Below are positions 10,401 through 18,544 of a stretch of DNA of 64,000 nucleotides, piece after piece. The position numbers and the translations under genes were made by a program. A model generated the notes under the pieces. The model was given only the letters and a program-made list of their open reading frames with translations. It made no database searches and was not told the DNA's origin. Within the stretch, counting starts at the first letter, position 1; each line of letters starts with the position of its first letter. The stretch lies in the NCBI GenBank assembly GCA_030849065.1, contig JASAON010001659.1, positions 62,001-126,000 on the forward strand, read 5' to 3'. Source of the DNA: Jaenimonas drosophilae. Lineage: Eukaryota; Euglenozoa; Kinetoplastea; Trypanosomatida; Trypanosomatidae.

Positions 10401-12368
10401 GGCGATGTGTTTGTGGTTGCCTGCCGTGATCCGCCATGTGCACTTGCGTTTGCGACTGAGGTGCAACGCAATGCACGTGGCGGAGTGAATGGACGTGTCC
10501 GTGATGAGGTTGCTGCTTCATATGAGCGCCTGGTGAATGCACGCGAAGACGCTCGTACCGTCAAGCCTCCTGCACCTGCTCCTGGCGCATGTTTGTTGCT
10601 GCGCGTGGGTGTGCATGCTGGAGTACGTACGCATGGAGAGGGTTTGGATGCTGCGTGCGAGCGCCTTGGTGACGTTGCACTCCGTGCTGGAGGGGTTGCT
10701 GGTTGCGCAGCGGGAACCATCGTCACACGCGACGCACTGCCACCTTCCGACGACCGTGTTGTGCTGACTTCCCTCGGAGCGTACGCACTTGGAAACAGCA
10801 CCGAGCCAATGGAGCTGTTCAAGCTGCAGCAGCAGCGGAGTACGTCCGACACTGCAGCCACTGAGGCCTACTTTACTGTGCCTCATGGCGTGCAGATGCT
10901 GCGCAGCGGCACTGAGCACTCCGATGCACCTCTCGCTGAGTATGTTCGCCAGACAATGGGAGCTGTGACCTGTGCGAGCAGTACCCCGACACACCGAAGT
11001 CTCCTGCACCATGTGCATCACAGCTTTGGCATGGACACCCAAGTTGTGCCTGCCGAGTCTGCCAGGGAGGCTGCAGTGGTGGAGCGTACCACAGCCATTC
11101 TGGAGCGGCGCCGGCGCGTGGGATTGGGTATCGCTGTACCGAGGCATCCGTATCTGATGAAGCGATGTGGTGCTGGATCTACTGGCGATGTGCTGACTGC
11201 GGCGAACGGGATTGAGACTGAAGCGGCTGGTACCACATCTTTGTCCTTGCATGCGTGGGAGGTGGTGTCCCGTGGTACTGTGGGAGCTCATCGTGGGCCC
11301 TACCAGGATGCAGATTGGATCGGGGGCGTGGAGCTGAGCCGCAGCGGGGAGGCTCTCACGGCCACGGAAGTGGTGGAGGGTGGGGCTCTCAACAACGATC
11401 CGTGGCGAGGTGAGGTGGTTGGCGTCCATGCGCCAAGTTCAGTCGAGCGGTGTTTCTCACGGAGTGAGAGCCTACCGTTGCATGCGGAGGAGGTGGTTCA
11501 TGGGCGGCATCCACGAGGGGTAACAGATGAAGAGCCACGCTATTCTGAGTGGCAACAGAGCTCCTGCACGAAGGGCACCTCCGTCCAGCCACTACTCTCC
11601 GATAATTCTCCTGTCTTGTATCGCCGTGGGTCACTTCCTGACAAGGAGGTTCATGCCGTGCCACGTGGACAGGCACCATCTCTAGGCCGTCGTGGCTTGC
11701 GCTACATCTCGCGGGAGATGGTGGACTCGGTTGAGTTGCTGGGGGCATCCTTCGTGGATAAGGATGTGGATGACCTGGATCATGAGAATGTGCAGACAAG
11801 AACGCTCATGAAGGGGGAGCACCAACCGTGGAGTCAGGTAGACCCGGTGCAGCAGCAGTTAGCACGTGGAGCGGGTGCCTCACCGGTAACCGTATCTGCG
11901 GCGAAAGAGGCGCCACCAGGCGTGGAGGAGCTGTCGGTGGAAGACCTCGGGTGCGAGGTGCCTCCGCGGGGCCAACTTTCAGAGGAGTGTGCGGATATAA
12001 ACAGCTCCGAGCCGTCATCCATCAATCCATCGTTTTTACGTGGACAGACAACATTTGTGGCAGATCGGGTGAAACCCTGCTTTTCACAGGGTAACGGCCT
12101 CTTGTTCCGCATGACCAACTCAACCACCGGACAGTGGGCGTACTACAACGCCACAACAGATTACATGATGCATGTTCACTTCGTTGCTGGTGCAAAGAGT
12201 AGGATTGTGGCTCTTGGCTCGACAAAGTTGCTGCCCCCTGATGAGCAACGCCAACACTACCAAGGAGATCTGTGGGTGGGGCCCAAATGCACGGAGCTAT
12301 TGATGGCCGGCACGTTACGTGGCTACGACGTCCAGTACAAGGCTATACCGCTTAGTCGCATCATGTGA
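7401..12368 (+). CDS. Receptor-type adenylate cyclase-like protein with C-terminal DUF1935 domain (copy 1)
   Basis: 1,655 residues. Residues 13-33 form a signal peptide (LMARLPLLALLVLILVASSVSA). Residues about 35-880 are an extracellular domain resembling the periplasmic-binding-protein-like ectodomains of kinetoplastid receptor cyclases. One membrane span lies at about 887-915 (VLFALLGLLLLIVLILILVVLW). The cytosolic class III cyclase-like domain is about 945-1141. Both metal-binding aspartates are present (Asp959 in VDVAAS; Asp1002 in HLGDVF). The usual substrate lysine is Arg998, and the catalytic Asn-x3-Arg is Asp1091-x3-Arg1095, so cAMP synthesis is uncertain. After a variable linker (1236-1545) with the short motif GLRYISREMVDSVEL at about 1432, residues about 1547-1655 match DUF1935, the domain found in kinetoplastid calpain-like proteins (GNGLLFRMTNS, QWAYYN, MMHVHF). 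The block 7430-11107 is repeated in copy 2. Confidence 0.8.
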   Translation: MPHIWTLPPHGLMARLPLLALLVLILVASSVSAITFQLGSPLLGNMPPSDAFVRIQPLVYSNWPKLNTNSYPVDYSYTYISGAAYVSTTSYSAYFFAFDKFAYVGSDSQLPVDTITDANSQCLLFGGFQQQITATNEFQPNVFFVGAPTPASVLHMMWILLQSDRLPMQLSYYRIVSTGAGQGAMAAATTEPPKLGCSTVTYLASQTQTTADFNTLINSKPLALFMAGTQQPYDQHSYTQDFCNAVFNSAVLQQINTSMYTEFYMEPDVLTYYGSNTRAFPRSNIFVSSPTPSITQTAYPIVQGFTTEITSVQSNYLSSNSNFVASIALAGWVTTRVAMQSVMQYSGPMSDTIPSLRAGMNAMQSAYVLHDTFFGTFAGAVTAFAQEQGAIGSSSFVGNAMYLSQMTAPTANAPNGDFVGVPNSEYIFGLGKTLQLNSGYYLDTITLYATAYAVGVSLTDDPVTAYVCDQASVATGVVQRTSPNTVSNHGYRGRCVSSTTAGITAALAADVATYVTTNLLIGVLPDGFDTSSRFVVDPIPASPSLRVASSNMVYLFATLEQQMYVGAVYLNMYLRAKLASTKVCGIVRGPQATAILDLMNLTMTTFGMEMQQADMVSLSAGGNMVAAIPAGCDVVLLIGIAGNEVSSLQAFLASNPSTFAFVDFDALTMNYPNFVTSFGTTNAATKLLFATNLPSWTTATATTSPTAARQFLNAAGANYNTPAALRQMYVSLLIDQLTNNGNTQALPTDLQTIFSKIDTAITLGGLNFGPFNPNDCLSVAGVEEPNDCLGNTGARDLLVWSLAYMQTPGRGPLTAPTTPSMMYNAFYVHSTSSSNDVVTEVANTAKCRDFNPESVAGSSSSGSNHLVNPFGGSSKEVNTRNKKVLDGVLFALLGLLLLIVLILILVVLWLWGYLRWCCAPTVSSTKESAKDAKLYEAVRSPSTKEELSRCHTVTVATVDVAASVALWTTVPRAMSAATLASRRAVRAAAVRHGCYEVRHLGDVFVVACRDPPCALAFATEVQRNARGGVNGRVRDEVAASYERLVNAREDARTVKPPAPAPGACLLLRVGVHAGVRTHGEGLDAACERLGDVALRAGGVAGCAAGTIVTRDALPPSDDRVVLTSLGAYALGNSTEPMELFKLQQQRSTSDTAATEAYFTVPHGVQMLRSGTEHSDAPLAEYVRQTMGAVTCASSTPTHRSLLHHVHHSFGMDTQVVPAESAREAAVVERTTAILERRRRVGLGIAVPRHPYLMKRCGAGSTGDVLTAANGIETEAAGTTSLSLHAWEVVSRGTVGAHRGPYQDADWIGGVELSRSGEALTATEVVEGGALNNDPWRGEVVGVHAPSSVERCFSRSESLPLHAEEVVHGRHPRGVTDEEPRYSEWQQSSCTKGTSVQPLLSDNSPVLYRRGSLPDKEVHAVPRGQAPSLGRRGLRYISREMVDSVELLGASFVDKDVDDLDHENVQTRTLMKGEHQPWSQVDPVQQQLARGAGASPVTVSAAKEAPPGVEELSVEDLGCEVPPRGQLSEECADINSSEPSSINPSFLRGQTTFVADRVKPCFSQGNGLLFRMTNSTTGQWAYYNATTDYMMHVHFVAGAKSRIVALGSTKLLPPDEQRQHYQGDLWVGPKCTELLMAGTLRGYDVQYKAIPLSRIM
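7430..11107 (+). repeat. 3,678-bp direct repeat, copy A
   Basis: Comparing this block with 13858-17535 (constant offset 6,428 bp), I found no difference in any stretch read. Translations in several frames on both strands also agree along the block. It begins 29 bases after the ATG of cyclase gene 1 (at CGGTCTCATGG) and ends abruptly at CATTCTGGAGCG, codon 1235. Flanks on both sides diverge at once. It covers the signal peptide, ectodomain, membrane span and cyclase domain, but not the DUF1935 tail. Confidence 0.93.
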
Positions 12369-13828
12369 TTTATGTAAGTCTCCCATGATACCCACGCTCA
12401 CGAGTCGTTTGTCTTCACTAGTGAGGTACTGAAGAGGTGCGCAGTATTGTGCTCTACTCATGACGTAGCCACGTGTTGGAAAATCAAGCGTTTGCGTGTC
12501 ACGTGCAGAGATATCGGTGACACTTGAAGATTGTGTGTGTGTGTGTCTTTTTTTTTCTCTTTTACCTGCCAGCATCATCATCAAATGTAGCATAAGAAAA
12601 GAGCAGCTGCGTGTGTGTTGTTTTTCGAGTGGGTATACTGAATACACCATCATGCTGTGTTTGCGGTGCAGTTTCAACAGACGAGACTGGTTAGGGTTGA
12701 GTCCCATCAGGAACTCTTCTTTCCAAACCAGCATGCGCACCGGTATTTTTCCGGTATTTTTCTTGTTCTTTGCATCACTGTTCTACGTTGGCGCATGTAG
12801 TGCGTGTGCGCGTATGTGTGTTTTTTTGTGCGTGTTTTCTACCACACCATGACTTGACTTTCTGTTCGGGTGGGTCCACTCCTTCCGTAGATTTCTATAG
12901 CTCGAGTGCTGTATATTGGAGGGGGAAGCAGCACTGTTGCATGTGTGCTGAAAACTCGTGATATCGCATGTGGGCGAAGTTGAGAAAACAAATGGTGTAG
13001 AGGTTATCAAGCCCTACACGTCTTCTCCTTGTCTTCCTCTGATTGTGTTTCTTGGGAATCTTCGTCATTGTAATCAAGTCAGTCATTGTGTGTTCATGTG
13101 TTGCATCTCATTATACGTTGTTTTCGTCATCACTCTGTCGTGTTTGACCTGGGAATCAAAAAAAAGACAATAATAATTTTTTTTCGCCACTTGTACTTTC
13201 ACGCTGTCACTCCACAGTATTGTTGTAGGTCACCGCCTCTGCCCATGGCCTGTCCCACAAAATGTCGCATCCCCCACCTCCGTGCATCCTCTCCTCGCTT
13301 CTTTCCACCTATCATGTAGCCACCCACTGCCTCAGACTCGCTCTGCGTACCTCTCCTGTGTGCCCGTTGCACTCATTGGCAGCACTATCAACCCTCATCC
13401 AGCTATCCCTCTGTTTCTGTCATTCCCAGTCAAAACAGAGGCACATTGTGCACCGTTCTATATGCCCACGCGAAGCGCAACAACAACGTTCATGTCAGCT
13501 ACATACATATATACAGCGTATCGCATGGTGATTCAGCATCCCCACTGTGGGCAGACCTCACTACGTGACGCCTGCGTATGTCTTATTTTTCCATATCCAC
13601 AGATGGATTCCCATCACACACCACTGCTATGCCCTACTGGATTCACTCCCTACCACTCACCAACCTACGTCAGTACCCGTTGGTTCCACTCCACTGTAAC
13701 GCCCTGAAGCGCTGCCTTTCGTGACCCCATGCTACCGCACCTTCCTCTTCTTTTCTTTGTTCTCCAGACTGTTATTGCCTTCTTTTCTCATCTCTTCAGC
13801 TCTACGCCTCATCCCTCTCTCCTTAACC
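12369..13828 (+). other. Intergenic region between the cyclase copies
   Basis: 1.46 kb without a supportable gene; the short frames are T-rich or low complexity. It holds TG-rich tracts (about 12533-12547 and around 12808-12834), several T runs (12548-12556; 13157-13186 region) and, at the 3' end, the polypyrimidine tracts upstream of copy 2. Confidence 0.6.
13741..13799 (+). promoter_or_regulatory. Double polypyrimidine tract / trans-splice acceptors of cyclase gene 2
   Basis: CTTCCTCTTCTTTTCTTTG...CCAG with AG at 13766-13767, followed by a second tract CCTTCTTTTCTCATCTCTTCAG with AG at 13798-13799, 30-60 bp before the ATG at 13829. The tract differs from that of copy 1, so the two genes have different 5' leaders. 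Confidence 0.5.
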
Positions 13829-16800
13829 ATGGCCCCTTCGTGGAGTCTTTCACGACGCGGTCTCATGGCACGATTACCCCTGCTGGCGCTTCTGGTACTC
13901 ATCCTTGTTGCCAGCTCAGTATCAGCTATCACGTTCCAGCTTGGCTCACCTCTTCTTGGAAACATGCCGCCCAGCGACGCCTTTGTCCGCATTCAGCCAC
14001 TGGTGTACAGCAACTGGCCCAAGTTGAATACCAACAGCTACCCTGTGGACTACAGCTACACCTATATCAGTGGAGCGGCATACGTCAGCACAACCTCCTA
14101 TTCCGCCTACTTCTTCGCCTTCGACAAATTTGCCTACGTTGGCTCAGATAGTCAGCTCCCCGTTGATACTATCACAGACGCGAACAGTCAATGTCTTCTC
14201 TTCGGTGGGTTCCAGCAACAAATCACGGCGACAAACGAATTTCAGCCGAATGTGTTCTTTGTTGGCGCACCAACGCCTGCCTCCGTACTCCACATGATGT
14301 GGATACTCCTACAGAGTGACCGACTTCCAATGCAGCTGTCGTACTACCGAATTGTGTCTACTGGTGCGGGGCAAGGCGCCATGGCGGCAGCCACCACGGA
14401 GCCCCCTAAGCTGGGCTGCAGCACTGTCACGTATCTGGCGTCCCAGACCCAAACTACGGCCGATTTCAACACCCTCATCAACTCTAAGCCACTTGCTCTC
14501 TTCATGGCAGGCACACAGCAGCCATATGACCAGCATAGCTACACCCAAGACTTTTGTAATGCGGTGTTCAACAGTGCAGTGCTTCAACAAATCAACACGT
14601 CCATGTACACAGAGTTCTACATGGAGCCTGACGTCCTCACCTACTACGGCAGCAACACTCGGGCCTTCCCTCGAAGCAACATCTTTGTATCATCACCAAC
14701 ACCCTCCATCACCCAGACCGCCTACCCTATCGTCCAGGGCTTTACCACGGAGATCACCTCCGTTCAGAGCAACTACCTCAGCTCCAACTCTAACTTTGTG
14801 GCCAGCATTGCTCTTGCCGGATGGGTTACAACGCGTGTTGCGATGCAAAGTGTGATGCAGTACTCCGGTCCCATGTCGGATACTATTCCTTCTCTCAGAG
14901 CTGGTATGAACGCCATGCAGAGCGCGTACGTACTCCATGATACCTTCTTCGGTACATTTGCCGGAGCTGTAACAGCCTTCGCTCAGGAACAAGGTGCCAT
15001 CGGCAGTTCAAGCTTTGTTGGCAACGCTATGTACTTGAGCCAGATGACTGCACCGACTGCCAATGCACCGAACGGAGACTTCGTGGGAGTACCCAACAGT
15101 GAGTACATCTTTGGTCTGGGCAAGACTCTGCAGCTGAATTCCGGTTACTACCTTGATACCATCACCCTGTACGCCACTGCATACGCTGTGGGTGTGAGTC
15201 TGACCGATGACCCTGTCACTGCCTATGTGTGCGACCAGGCATCTGTCGCGACTGGGGTTGTGCAGAGGACATCGCCGAACACCGTATCGAACCACGGCTA
15301 CCGTGGCCGCTGTGTGAGCAGCACCACGGCTGGGATCACTGCCGCACTTGCCGCAGATGTTGCGACATACGTGACTACCAACCTTCTCATTGGCGTGCTT
15401 CCCGACGGGTTCGACACATCCAGCAGATTTGTTGTGGACCCCATCCCTGCTTCACCCAGTCTTCGTGTTGCTTCCAGCAACATGGTGTATCTCTTCGCCA
15501 CCCTGGAGCAGCAAATGTATGTGGGTGCTGTATACCTAAATATGTACCTTAGGGCCAAGCTGGCCTCGACGAAGGTATGTGGCATCGTTCGTGGACCACA
15601 GGCAACTGCCATTCTTGACCTGATGAACCTGACCATGACGACGTTTGGCATGGAAATGCAGCAAGCAGATATGGTGTCACTGAGCGCTGGGGGGAATATG
15701 GTGGCAGCAATCCCTGCCGGGTGTGATGTTGTGCTGCTAATCGGCATAGCTGGCAACGAGGTGAGCTCACTGCAGGCGTTCCTCGCTTCCAACCCATCCA
15801 CCTTCGCCTTCGTCGACTTTGATGCTCTGACCATGAACTACCCGAACTTTGTGACATCCTTTGGCACTACCAATGCGGCAACGAAACTGCTCTTTGCAAC
15901 GAACCTGCCGTCTTGGACCACAGCCACTGCGACCACTTCACCGACTGCTGCACGTCAGTTCCTCAATGCCGCTGGCGCCAACTACAACACCCCTGCTGCA
16001 CTCCGTCAAATGTACGTGTCACTCCTGATTGACCAGCTGACAAACAATGGCAACACACAGGCCCTCCCCACCGACCTGCAAACGATCTTCAGCAAGATTG
16101 ATACAGCCATCACACTTGGTGGCCTAAACTTTGGCCCCTTCAACCCCAACGACTGCCTGAGCGTTGCGGGCGTAGAGGAGCCCAATGACTGCCTCGGCAA
16201 CACTGGAGCACGTGATTTGTTGGTATGGTCACTGGCATACATGCAGACACCCGGCCGAGGACCACTGACTGCACCAACAACGCCAAGTATGATGTACAAT
16301 GCATTCTACGTGCATTCGACCTCGAGCAGCAACGATGTTGTGACGGAGGTCGCTAACACTGCCAAATGCCGTGACTTCAACCCAGAGTCCGTAGCTGGGA
16401 GCAGCAGCAGTGGTAGCAACCACTTGGTGAACCCTTTTGGCGGCAGCAGCAAAGAAGTGAATACCAGGAATAAGAAAGTGCTTGATGGAGTGCTCTTTGC
16501 TCTTCTGGGACTGTTACTACTGATCGTGCTTATTCTCATTCTTGTTGTTTTGTGGTTGTGGGGCTACCTTCGGTGGTGCTGCGCGCCAACTGTCTCCTCT
16601 ACGAAGGAGAGTGCGAAGGATGCTAAGCTGTACGAGGCTGTACGGTCCCCCTCGACCAAGGAAGAACTGAGCCGATGCCACACAGTGACTGTTGCAACAG
16701 TTGACGTTGCAGCGAGCGTTGCTCTGTGGACGACTGTGCCACGAGCCATGTCTGCGGCAACGCTTGCTAGTCGTCGTGCTGTGCGTGCCGCAGCTGTGCG

Positions 16801-18544
16801 ACACGGTTGCTATGAGGTGCGCCATCTAGGCGATGTGTTTGTGGTTGCCTGCCGTGATCCGCCATGTGCACTTGCGTTTGCGACTGAGGTGCAACGCAAT
16901 GCACGTGGCGGAGTGAATGGACGTGTCCGTGATGAGGTTGCTGCTTCATATGAGCGCCTGGTGAATGCACGCGAAGACGCTCGTACCGTCAAGCCTCCTG
17001 CACCTGCTCCTGGCGCATGTTTGTTGCTGCGCGTGGGTGTGCATGCTGGAGTACGTACGCATGGAGAGGGTTTGGATGCTGCGTGCGAGCGCCTTGGTGA
17101 CGTTGCACTCCGTGCTGGAGGGGTTGCTGGTTGCGCAGCGGGAACCATCGTCACACGCGACGCACTGCCACCTTCCGACGACCGTGTTGTGCTGACTTCC
17201 CTCGGAGCGTACGCACTTGGAAACAGCACCGAGCCAATGGAGCTGTTCAAGCTGCAGCAGCAGCGGAGTACGTCCGACACTGCAGCCACTGAGGCCTACT
17301 TTACTGTGCCTCATGGCGTGCAGATGCTGCGCAGCGGCACTGAGCACTCCGATGCACCTCTCGCTGAGTATGTTCGCCAGACAATGGGAGCTGTGACCTG
17401 TGCGAGCAGTACCCCGACACACCGAAGTCTCCTGCACCATGTGCATCACAGCTTTGGCATGGACACCCAAGTTGTGCCTGCCGAGTCTGCCAGGGAGGCT
17501 GCAGTGGTGGAGCGTACCACAGCCATTCTGGAGCGACGCACTGAGGTTTGCACGTCACACAGAATTGACAGTGCGCCGAATCCCTTTGAGACGCTGCACG
17601 CGCAGGAGTCGATTCCTTCTAAGCTGAAGCCACGCAAGGCATCCGTTGCTGAGACTTCATCATCCGTCGTCGTGAAGGAGGCTGTGGTGGCTCCGGTGGT
17701 GGCCAGTGTTCCAGCGGAGGACCACTCGATGGTCTCGGTGAATCGTACTACGGCATGGGTTCCTGCAACGGTCGGTGAAGTGGGAAGCGACCGTGTATCT
17801 CGGACTCACGTTCGAGGTCGTCACGCTTCTCGTGGACTGCGATACATATCTCGGGAGATGGTGGACTCCGTGGAGTTGTTTGGCTCATCGGCTACAGCTG
17901 AAGATGAAATGTTGTGCGATGATGAAGAGAATGTTGGTCTGCGTGGCGAGAGCGCAAGCCACTTGTTGCGCTCTGTGTCTCCCACGTCAGTGGACAAGGG
18001 ACGGGACCAACAACAGCTCGCGTGTAATGGGCGTGCCGTGCCAGTGAATGTGGCGTCGGCAGTAGAGGCGTTGCTGAGTGTCGATGAGGTGCCACTCGAG
18101 GTGCTTCAAACCGACCCGCATATGGAGCCCTATGAGACGAACGCACGATCACTGAGGGCCTCGAACACTCCCGCACAGGATGACAACACCGCGTTGCTCA
18201 ATGCGTTGCAAATCAATGGTCGTCCAACCTTCGCCGCAGATAGCATCAAGCCATGCTTCGATTATGGGAATGGTCTGCTGTTCCGCATGACTAATTCGGC
18301 CACTGGCCAGTGGGCTTACTACAACGACACCACCAACTTTATGATGCACATTCACTTCTTCGCAGGCCCCAAGAGTCACATTATGGCATTGGGTTCCACC
18401 AAGATGACAGCTCCCGATGAGCAAACAAAGCGCTATGTGGGTGAGCTGTGGGTGGGACCTCGCTGCACAGAGCTTCTCTTCGCTGGATCGGTTGCTGGCT
18501 ATGATGTACACTACAAGGCAATCCCCGTGTCACGTGCCCGCTAG
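13829..18544 (+). CDS. Receptor-type adenylate cyclase-like protein with C-terminal DUF1935 domain (copy 2)
   Basis: 1,571 residues. The open frame extends upstream only to a GTG at 13721 through polypyrimidine sequence. The ATG at 13829 lies exactly 6,428 bp from the ATG of copy 1 and gives a 12-residue lead to the same signal peptide, so it is chosen here. Residues 11-1235 match copy 1 exactly, with the same architecture and the same altered cyclase residues (Arg998, Asp1091). The linker (about 1236-1460) diverges except for GLRYISREMVDSVEL at about 1336. The C-terminal DUF1935 domain (about 1464-1571) is homologous to that of copy 1 but clearly different (GNGLLFRMTNSATGQWAYYN; MMHIHFF). 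The two proteins thus appear to share one sensor and cyclase module but carry different cytosolic tails. Family assignment comes from motif reading; signalling output is unknown. Confidence 0.8.
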   Translation: MAPSWSLSRRGLMARLPLLALLVLILVASSVSAITFQLGSPLLGNMPPSDAFVRIQPLVYSNWPKLNTNSYPVDYSYTYISGAAYVSTTSYSAYFFAFDKFAYVGSDSQLPVDTITDANSQCLLFGGFQQQITATNEFQPNVFFVGAPTPASVLHMMWILLQSDRLPMQLSYYRIVSTGAGQGAMAAATTEPPKLGCSTVTYLASQTQTTADFNTLINSKPLALFMAGTQQPYDQHSYTQDFCNAVFNSAVLQQINTSMYTEFYMEPDVLTYYGSNTRAFPRSNIFVSSPTPSITQTAYPIVQGFTTEITSVQSNYLSSNSNFVASIALAGWVTTRVAMQSVMQYSGPMSDTIPSLRAGMNAMQSAYVLHDTFFGTFAGAVTAFAQEQGAIGSSSFVGNAMYLSQMTAPTANAPNGDFVGVPNSEYIFGLGKTLQLNSGYYLDTITLYATAYAVGVSLTDDPVTAYVCDQASVATGVVQRTSPNTVSNHGYRGRCVSSTTAGITAALAADVATYVTTNLLIGVLPDGFDTSSRFVVDPIPASPSLRVASSNMVYLFATLEQQMYVGAVYLNMYLRAKLASTKVCGIVRGPQATAILDLMNLTMTTFGMEMQQADMVSLSAGGNMVAAIPAGCDVVLLIGIAGNEVSSLQAFLASNPSTFAFVDFDALTMNYPNFVTSFGTTNAATKLLFATNLPSWTTATATTSPTAARQFLNAAGANYNTPAALRQMYVSLLIDQLTNNGNTQALPTDLQTIFSKIDTAITLGGLNFGPFNPNDCLSVAGVEEPNDCLGNTGARDLLVWSLAYMQTPGRGPLTAPTTPSMMYNAFYVHSTSSSNDVVTEVANTAKCRDFNPESVAGSSSSGSNHLVNPFGGSSKEVNTRNKKVLDGVLFALLGLLLLIVLILILVVLWLWGYLRWCCAPTVSSTKESAKDAKLYEAVRSPSTKEELSRCHTVTVATVDVAASVALWTTVPRAMSAATLASRRAVRAAAVRHGCYEVRHLGDVFVVACRDPPCALAFATEVQRNARGGVNGRVRDEVAASYERLVNAREDARTVKPPAPAPGACLLLRVGVHAGVRTHGEGLDAACERLGDVALRAGGVAGCAAGTIVTRDALPPSDDRVVLTSLGAYALGNSTEPMELFKLQQQRSTSDTAATEAYFTVPHGVQMLRSGTEHSDAPLAEYVRQTMGAVTCASSTPTHRSLLHHVHHSFGMDTQVVPAESAREAAVVERTTAILERRTEVCTSHRIDSAPNPFETLHAQESIPSKLKPRKASVAETSSSVVVKEAVVAPVVASVPAEDHSMVSVNRTTAWVPATVGEVGSDRVSRTHVRGRHASRGLRYISREMVDSVELFGSSATAEDEMLCDDEENVGLRGESASHLLRSVSPTSVDKGRDQQQLACNGRAVPVNVASAVEALLSVDEVPLEVLQTDPHMEPYETNARSLRASNTPAQDDNTALLNALQINGRPTFAADSIKPCFDYGNGLLFRMTNSATGQWAYYNDTTNFMMHIHFFAGPKSHIMALGSTKMTAPDEQTKRYVGELWVGPRCTELLFAGSVAGYDVHYKAIPVSRAR
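13858..17535 (+). repeat. 3,678-bp direct repeat, copy B
   Basis: Partner of the block at 7430-11107, with no visible difference. The 3' boundary falls where copy B reads GAGCGACGCAC and copy A reads GAGCGGCGCCG. Possible explanations are recent gene conversion, a young duplication followed by replacement of the ends, or an assembly artefact. Confidence 0.93.
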
